DNA of 9,996 nucleotides from Symbiobacteriaceae bacterium (lineage in GTDB: Bacteria; Bacillota_E; Symbiobacteriia; Symbiobacteriales; Symbiobacteriaceae): assembly GCA_027356675.1 (NCBI GenBank), contig DAHVXO010000315.1, positions 1 to 9,996 of the forward strand, written 5' to 3'. Both the position numbers and the translations under genes were made by a program. This document shows, piece by piece, positions 6,348-9,996 of this stretch. Each line of letters opens with the position of its first letter. The first letter of the stretch is position 1. The notes under the pieces were generated by a model, which worked only from the letters and a program-made list of their open reading frames with translations, ran no database searches and had not been told where the DNA came from.

Positions 6348-8441
6348 CTATAGAGCCACCACGTTCAGTCGGCCTGAGCGCACAGTAGGCGTGATGCCTT
6401 CCCGGGTCACATCGAGGTCTACTACGGCGTCGCCCACCCGCAGGCCGCGCACGTGAATGCGACCGATGTCGTCCGGAAGCTGCGGTTGCAGCCGCAGTGT
6501 GGCGTGCGGCGCGTCTGCCTCCAGGCCGAGAATGGCCTGAATGAGCATGAAAGGGGTTGCCGCGGCCCAGGCCTGGGGTGAGCAGGCCACCGGGTATTTT
6601 ACGGGCTCTCCTTCGCTGGCTGGGTGGCCGCACATGAGCTCAGGCAGTCGGTTGTACGGGAAGTGGTTGGCAGCACGGAAAAGCGCTGCGGCCAACAGCG
6701 CTGCGTGATTGCCCAGACCAGCCCGTTTTAGGCCCAACGCGATAATGGCGTTGTCGTGGGGCCAAACGGAACCATTGTGGTAGCTCATGGGGTTGTACGT
6801 GGTCTCGTGTTCGTCCAACGTGCGCACGCCCCAGCCGGAGAAGAGCCCGTCGCCCATGAGAACGTCGGCCACGGCAGCCCGCCGCTCGGGCGGGACAATT
6901 CGCGACCAGAGAGAGTGGCCCGGGTTGGAGGACACGGTACCCACCTGGCGCTTCGCCCCGTCGAGCGCGATGGCATAGAACTGCCGATCTGACATCCAAA
7001 AAGCCTGGTCAAATTTCTCCTGGAGCGAGTTGGCTTTGGCCGCCAACTCCGCGGCCAGGGTCTTCAGTTCGGCGCCATGGCCCGCTTCTGCCAGATCCCG
7101 CAACAGGGGGACTAACCCATAGTACGCATCGTACACATATCCCTGGGCTTCCGCAACCGCTACGGGCGAGTCTGCCAGGGCGCCGTTGCGATGGGCCATG
7201 GAATCGCGCGAATCCTTCCACGATTGGACCGCCAGTCCATCTTCATCGCTCCGGTATTCAATTAAGCCGTCGCCGTCTCTGTCGCCGTAAGTGTGGATCC
7301 AGGTGAGGGCAGCTTTGATGTGCGGCAATAGCGAGGCTGCGAACGACAGATCGCCAGTCCAGCGGTAGGTCTCTCCCAGAAGCACCAGGAAGAGAGGCGT
7401 GGCGTCGACGCTGCCGTAGTAGCGCAGGAACGGAACTTCACCGCGAATCGCCATTTCCCCGGAACGCATTTCGTGCAGAATTTTACCGGGTTCCTCCTGC
7501 CGGGCGGAGTTCAGTTCCTGCCCTTGGAGGGTGGCCAGGGTTCGGAGTGTGCCCACCGCAAGCGAAGGGTTGACCGGCAAGGCCTGTATGGCGGTAATCA
7601 GGCTGTCCCGGCCGAAGGGAACAGCAAACCAGGGAATGCCCGCTACCGGGAACGGACCGCTGCCAATGTCCGCGAGCAAGGCCCGCAAGTCCAGTCGGCT
7701 CCGGTCGAGGGTACGGTTGACCAGCAAGTTGTCAGTTTCTACAATTGTGGTCTCCTGTTGCCAATCGACGTAGGAGCGCTTTACTTGCTCCAGAGCCTCG
7801 TTGAAATGAGTGACTGTGGGGAAGCCGCCCATCTGGTCAGGGGCCACAGACAGGGCCACGGTGGCGGTTTCTCTGGGCGCCAGGGATAGGCACCAGGCAG
7901 AGCGCTGACCGTCCAGGAATGTGGGAGCAGGCTCGGCTATAACGAGGGTACGGCGCACGAGCTCATCGAGTCCCCGATACGCCAGTACCACCCGGCTCTG
8001 GTCCACTTCTGGGGGGAGCACCGTCCCCCGGGCAGCGCGGATGGCCCCCCGCACTTCGAACAGGTCCCAAAAGTCAGCGGCAAAGTGCAGTTCCGCCGTC
8101 GCTGTGGCGGGCTGCAGGCCATAGTTAATCAAGTGTACCTGCTCATACAGGACACCATCGGCAATGACCCGACGGCGCTCCACCCCGATGGTGCCCGGGC
8201 GCCCCTGGTCATACTCGATTTGGGCCGCGCGTTGGGACTGATAGAAAAAGCTCATTTGAAAGTTCGCGGCGGCGGAGGCGGAAAGCAGGTCAGGGCGATA
8301 TCCCTCGACCGTGAGCTCCAGGCGGCTCAAATAGCGGGTATCCTTGTTGTAGAGGCCATGGACAGCTCCATGGCCGGCGATGTCACCATTCTCACCAGCT
8401 ACTAGAAACAAGGAGCCTTCTTTCATTACAAGATCAGACAT
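6348..8441 (-). CDS. Amylo-alpha-1,6-glucosidase / glycogen debranching-type glycosidase
   Basis: A 697-aa cytoplasmic glycosidase with the layout of glycogen-debranching N-terminal-domain proteins: an N-terminal beta-rich domain (about 1-230, starting with KEGSLFLVAGENGDI and DTRYLSRLEL) and a C-terminal (alpha/alpha)6 barrel. Landmarks in the barrel are GRDSLIT (277-283), GKILHEMRSGEM (319-330), YYGSVDATPLF (341-351), QSWKDSRDSM (406-415), NPMSYHNGSVWPHDNAI (550-566) and PELMCG (600-605). The acids in WKDS and PEL are the probable catalytic pair, by analogy with related clan GH-G/GH-L enzymes. No signal peptide is present. The ATG at 8441 has AAGGAG 8-9 nt upstream. The family name implies alpha-1,6 debranching, but relatives differ in substrate, so exact activity is unproven. 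It lies upstream of the sugar transporter, separated from it by a terminator and a separate promoter. Confidence 0.85.
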   Translation of the reverse strand: MSDLVMKEGSLFLVAGENGDIAGHGAVHGLYNKDTRYLSRLELTVEGYRPDLLSASAAANFQMSFFYQSQRAAQIEYDQGRPGTIGVERRRVIADGVLYEQVHLINYGLQPATATAELHFAADFWDLFEVRGAIRAARGTVLPPEVDQSRVVLAYRGLDELVRRTLVIAEPAPTFLDGQRSAWCLSLAPRETATVALSVAPDQMGGFPTVTHFNEALEQVKRSYVDWQQETTIVETDNLLVNRTLDRSRLDLRALLADIGSGPFPVAGIPWFAVPFGRDSLITAIQALPVNPSLAVGTLRTLATLQGQELNSARQEEPGKILHEMRSGEMAIRGEVPFLRYYGSVDATPLFLVLLGETYRWTGDLSFAASLLPHIKAALTWIHTYGDRDGDGLIEYRSDEDGLAVQSWKDSRDSMAHRNGALADSPVAVAEAQGYVYDAYYGLVPLLRDLAEAGHGAELKTLAAELAAKANSLQEKFDQAFWMSDRQFYAIALDGAKRQVGTVSSNPGHSLWSRIVPPERRAAVADVLMGDGLFSGWGVRTLDEHETTYNPMSYHNGSVWPHDNAIIALGLKRAGLGNHAALLAAALFRAANHFPYNRLPELMCGHPASEGEPVKYPVACSPQAWAAATPFMLIQAILGLEADAPHATLRLQPQLPDDIGRIHVRGLRVGDAVVDLDVTREGITPTVRSGRLNVVAL

Positions 8442-8471
8442 GACACAGACTCCTTCAGTGGTTGACTGCGA

Positions 8472-8513
8472 TCAGCGCCGGGCCCCGCAAGAGGCTTGCA
8501 CTACCAACGCTGA
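8472..8513 (-). other. Nested inverted repeats in the leader of the debranching-type gene
   Basis: An outer 6-bp pairing (TCAGCG 8472-8477 with CGCTGA 8508-8513) encloses a 5-bp hairpin (GCAAG 8487-8491, CTTGC 8495-8499). It ends about 20 nt before the ribosome-binding site of the gene at 8441. There is no U tract, so it is not a terminator. It may be a leader RNA structure or chance. Confidence 0.3.
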
Positions 8514-8602
8514 GGCCAGCAGCACGTGGTTCCCGGGAGGCTCTCCGTTCAGGCGGGCTGGCATACTCTGCCACCGGCTACTTGATGGTTCTGTGCAGCC
8601 AA

Positions 8603-8617
8603 GATTAAGTCTTAGTT
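8603..8617. promoter_or_regulatory. Fur/PerR-type 7-1-7 box upstream of the debranching-type gene
   Basis: GATTAAG-T-CTTAGTT is an imperfect 7-1-7 inverted repeat (5 of 7 pairs symmetric). Its right half is identical to the right half of the box at 9864-9878 in front of the Fur-family gene. It lies about 165 bp before the debranching-type start and 53 bp beyond the stop of the response-regulator gene. I could not identify a promoter next to it. Confidence 0.45.
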
Positions 8618-8669
8618 CTGTTAGTAGTACATCGGATAGTAGACGGGTGTGCATGAAATGAATCTGAAG

Positions 8670-9437
8670 TTAATCCAAAAGTTTGGGTGAAAAGAGAGTT
8701 CGCCCCTCTGTGGCACTGGCAAACCGATACCCAATACCGCGGACAGTGATGATGTGCCGCGGATTTGCGGGATCGGTTTCGATCTTCCGCCGGAGGGATC
8801 GAATGTGGACATCGAGCACATTGCTGATGCCCTCATGGTCTACTCCCCAGACCTCACTCAGTATGTCATCCCGTGTTACGGTCTCACCCATCCGCCTGGC
8901 CATTGCACCAAGAAGGGCAACCTCCTTGCGAGTAAGCGGAAGGAGGCGTTCACCCTGATAGACCTCCCCGACGCGCAAGTCGATCCGGAAATCACCCGCC
9001 GTCAACTCATTCGGTGGGGCGGAGCGAAAGCGACGGAGGACGCCCTTTACTCGTAGAAGCAATTCCGTTGCGGTGAATGGCCTAACCAGAAAGTCCTGCA
9101 CCTGTTCTGCCAGCAAGGGACCCATGGTCTGAAGGTGAGCTTCATCCACCAGGGCCAGAACCGGAGCGCGGCAATGATCCTGCAGCCTTTCCGCCGCCTG
9201 CCCCAGGGCGAGGAGGGTAGCTGAATCCATCAAGACGAGGTTCAGCCTGACGGGAGGATCCTTGATGAGATCCCGGGCCTGACGAAATACCATCACGTCA
9301 CAAAGACCTGAAAGGACGTCCAGAGCCTCCTGGTGCATCGTCCGGTCCTGGACGATCACGGCAACCTGCCGCAAACACGCTTCCTGACCCAAATACGGCA
9401 ACGCCTCTGCCGCCTCTGACGGCATCCCGTAGTTCAC
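8670..9437 (-). CDS. OmpR-type winged-helix regulator with degenerate receiver domain
   Basis: A 255-aa DNA-binding regulator. The C-terminal half (about 147-240) is a clear OmpR/PhoB winged helix: LTRKEVALL, the recognition helix region NVLDVHIRSLRRKIE and the wing HIITVRGIGYRF. The N-terminal half has receiver-like strand and helix spacing but has lost key residues. The first strand ends in VAVIVQD instead of an acidic pair. The switch Thr/Ser position in PVLALVDEA is Val, and the conserved Lys of the KPF motif is Arg (R119 in FLVRPF). D71 remains at the usual phospho-acceptor place. It probably works without normal phosphorylation (inference). The GTG start at 9437 is 2 nt after the Fur-family stop and uses an AAGGAAAGGAAAG purine tract as ribosome-binding site. 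No histidine kinase gene lies in the window. Confidence 0.88.
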   Translation of the reverse strand: MNYGMPSEAAEALPYLGQEACLRQVAVIVQDRTMHQEALDVLSGLCDVMVFRQARDLIKDPPVRLNLVLMDSATLLALGQAAERLQDHCRAPVLALVDEAHLQTMGPLLAEQVQDFLVRPFTATELLLRVKGVLRRFRSAPPNELTAGDFRIDLRVGEVYQGERLLPLTRKEVALLGAMARRMGETVTRDDILSEVWGVDHEGISNVLDVHIRSLRRKIETDPANPRHIITVRGIGYRFASATEGRTLFSPKLLD

Positions 9438-9439
9438 TT

Positions 9440-9844
9440 TTATTCTTTCCTTTCCTTGGAGCTGCAGCGGGGACAGTACCCGGTGAACTGAATGTGGTGG
9501 TCATGAATCTTGAAACCAGTCTGATTTCTTACTTCGGACCACTGGCTGGCGGATAAAGCAATCTCTACCTCCACCAGTGCGCCGCACTCCAGGCAAAGGG
9601 CGTGGTGGTGCGCCTCCACGCGCCCGTCGTACCGGCTGGCGTCATCGCCAAACTTGAGTTCATGGACCAACCCCATATTCACCAGGGCCCGGAGCGCACT
9701 GTAAACGGTACCGTATGCAATGCCTGGATGAACGGCCTGTACACGTCGGAAGATCTCTGTAGCCGCGGGGTGGTCGTGAGACTGGCGGACGACCTCAAGG
9801 ACCGCAAGCCGCTGAGGGGTGAGACGTAACGTCTGTTTTTGCAT
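9440..9844 (-). CDS. Fur-family regulator, PerR-like
   Basis: A 134-aa metal-dependent repressor of the Fur superfamily. The N-terminal winged helix carries LRLTPQRLAVLEVV and AYGTVYSALRALVNMGLV. The C-terminal dimerisation domain has the structural zinc cysteines C84, C87, C124 and C127. Compared with B. subtilis PerR, the regulatory-metal ligands H37, D85, H91 and H93 align with H25, D73, H79 and H81. The fifth, D104, is Glu here (E92), as in Fur. The Asp at the position of PerR D85 favours a peroxide sensor over an iron-sensing Fur, but this is not proof. The ATG at 9844 has GGAGG 7 nt upstream. It is cotranscribed with the response regulator 2 nt downstream and is probably autoregulated through the boxes at 9863-9930. 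Confidence 0.9.
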   Translation of the reverse strand: MQKQTLRLTPQRLAVLEVVRQSHDHPAATEIFRRVQAVHPGIAYGTVYSALRALVNMGLVHELKFGDDASRYDGRVEAHHHALCLECGALVEVEIALSASQWSEVRNQTGFKIHDHHIQFTGYCPRCSSKERKE

Positions 9845-9862
9845 GCCGATTCCTCCGCGTTA

Positions 9863-9879
9863 AAACTTAGTCTTAGTTT
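9863..9879. promoter_or_regulatory. Proximal Fur/PerR-type operator
   Basis: AACTTAG-T-CTTAGTT (9864-9878) is a 7-1-7 inverted repeat with 6 of 7 pairs symmetric, extended by one more A/T pair on each side. It overlaps the candidate -10 of the Fur-family gene's promoter, so binding would block transcription and give autoregulation. Confidence 0.65.
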
Positions 9880-9903
9880 ATCTTGATCAATGGCTTGTGT
9901 CTA
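9875..9903 (-). promoter_or_regulatory. Candidate promoter of the perR-like / response-regulator operon
   Basis: On the minus strand -35 TAGACA (9898-9903), 17-nt spacer, -10 TAAACT (9875-9880). The -35 matches consensus at 5 of 6 positions and the -10 at 4 of 6. The -10 overlaps the proximal Fur-type box and the -35 lies just downstream of the distal one, a reasonable layout for a repressed promoter. Confidence 0.5.
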
Positions 9904-9909
9904 GCTAAA

Positions 9910-9930
9910 AACTAAGACTTAGTCTTAATA
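9910..9930. promoter_or_regulatory. Distal Fur/PerR-type operator, with overlapping second register
   Basis: AACTAAG-A-CTTAGTC (9910-9924) is a 7-1-7 inverted repeat with 6 of 7 pairs symmetric. A weaker second copy, shifted by 6 bp (GACTTAG-T-CTTAATA, 9916-9930), overlaps it. Overlapping 7-1-7 units offset by 6 bp are typical of Fur-family sites that bind two dimers. Confidence 0.6.
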
Positions 9931-9947
9931 TGATTGTAGTATACCTG

Positions 9948-9960
9948 GCCCCACCGGGGC
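9948..9960. other. Short GC hairpin at the window edge
   Basis: GCCCC-ACC-GGGGC is a 5-bp perfect hairpin followed on the plus strand by TTTCAT. It could be the remains of a terminator between the perR-like operon and whatever lies beyond the window, but the stem and T tract are both short. The rest of 9931-9996 shows no gene. Confidence 0.25.
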
Positions 9961-9996
9961 TTTCATGAACTCCGGCTGAAGATTTGCATGAAATTC

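Noticed and set aside
8524..8537. Palindromes CACGTG and TCCCGGGA in the gap before the debranching-type gene
   Set aside because: They are short, do not match the AACGTT operator pattern or the Fur-type boxes, and are plausible by chance in GC-rich DNA.
8472..8654. 60-codon minus-strand frame between the response-regulator and debranching-type genes
   Set aside because: No ribosome-binding site precedes its ATG, the product looks random, and it covers the Fur-type box.

Overview
This is a single-strand locus: every gene I can support lies on the minus strand, so transcription runs from high to low coordinates. GC looks to be in the high 50s percent by eye. Shine-Dalgarno sites are mostly strong (GGAGG or AGGAGG, 7-9 nt before the start), GTG starts occur, and a lipobox solute-binding protein sits beside CUT1-type permeases. 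Together these suggest a Gram-positive-type bacterium, most likely Bacillota or a relative. I cannot name a genus.

Layout in transcription order: (1) 9845-9996 is a control region with a candidate promoter and two Fur-type 7-1-7 operators. It drives a PerR/Fur-family regulator (9440-9844), followed 2 nt later by an OmpR-type regulator with a degenerate receiver (8670-9437). (2) A 228-nt gap carries a third, similar Fur-type box ahead of a large cytoplasmic debranching-type glycosidase (6348-8441). (3) A 219-nt control region (6129-6347) holds a good promoter, three LacI-type palindromes and an intrinsic terminator placed between that promoter and the next gene. (4) A CUT1 sugar ABC transporter follows: MalF-like permease (5274-6128), MalG-like permease (4456-5277, ATGA overlap) and a lipoprotein substrate-binding protein (3172-4428). 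(5) After an intergenic terminator-like hairpin come a GH15 glucoamylase-like enzyme (1210-3078) and, 10 nt later, a LacI-family regulator (186-1199). A hairpin at 144-170 probably ends the unit.

How it fits together: an alpha-glucan oligosaccharide (maltodextrin-like is the simplest guess) is bound outside the cell and imported through the two permeases. It is then cut inside the cell by the GH15 enzyme and the debranching-type enzyme, neither of which has a signal peptide. No ABC ATPase gene is present, so the transporter probably uses a shared MsmK/MalK-type ATPase encoded elsewhere. The LacI-family protein is the natural repressor of the promoter near 6239-6268, where a 16-bp palindrome with a central CG begins at the expected transcription start.

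The points most worth following up are the transporter operon leader, where terminator arms and operator are imperfectly duplicated so that the ribosome-binding site copies a terminator arm, and the Fur-type box shared between the perR-like promoter and the debranching-enzyme leader. I see no RNA genes, mobile elements or CRISPR arrays.
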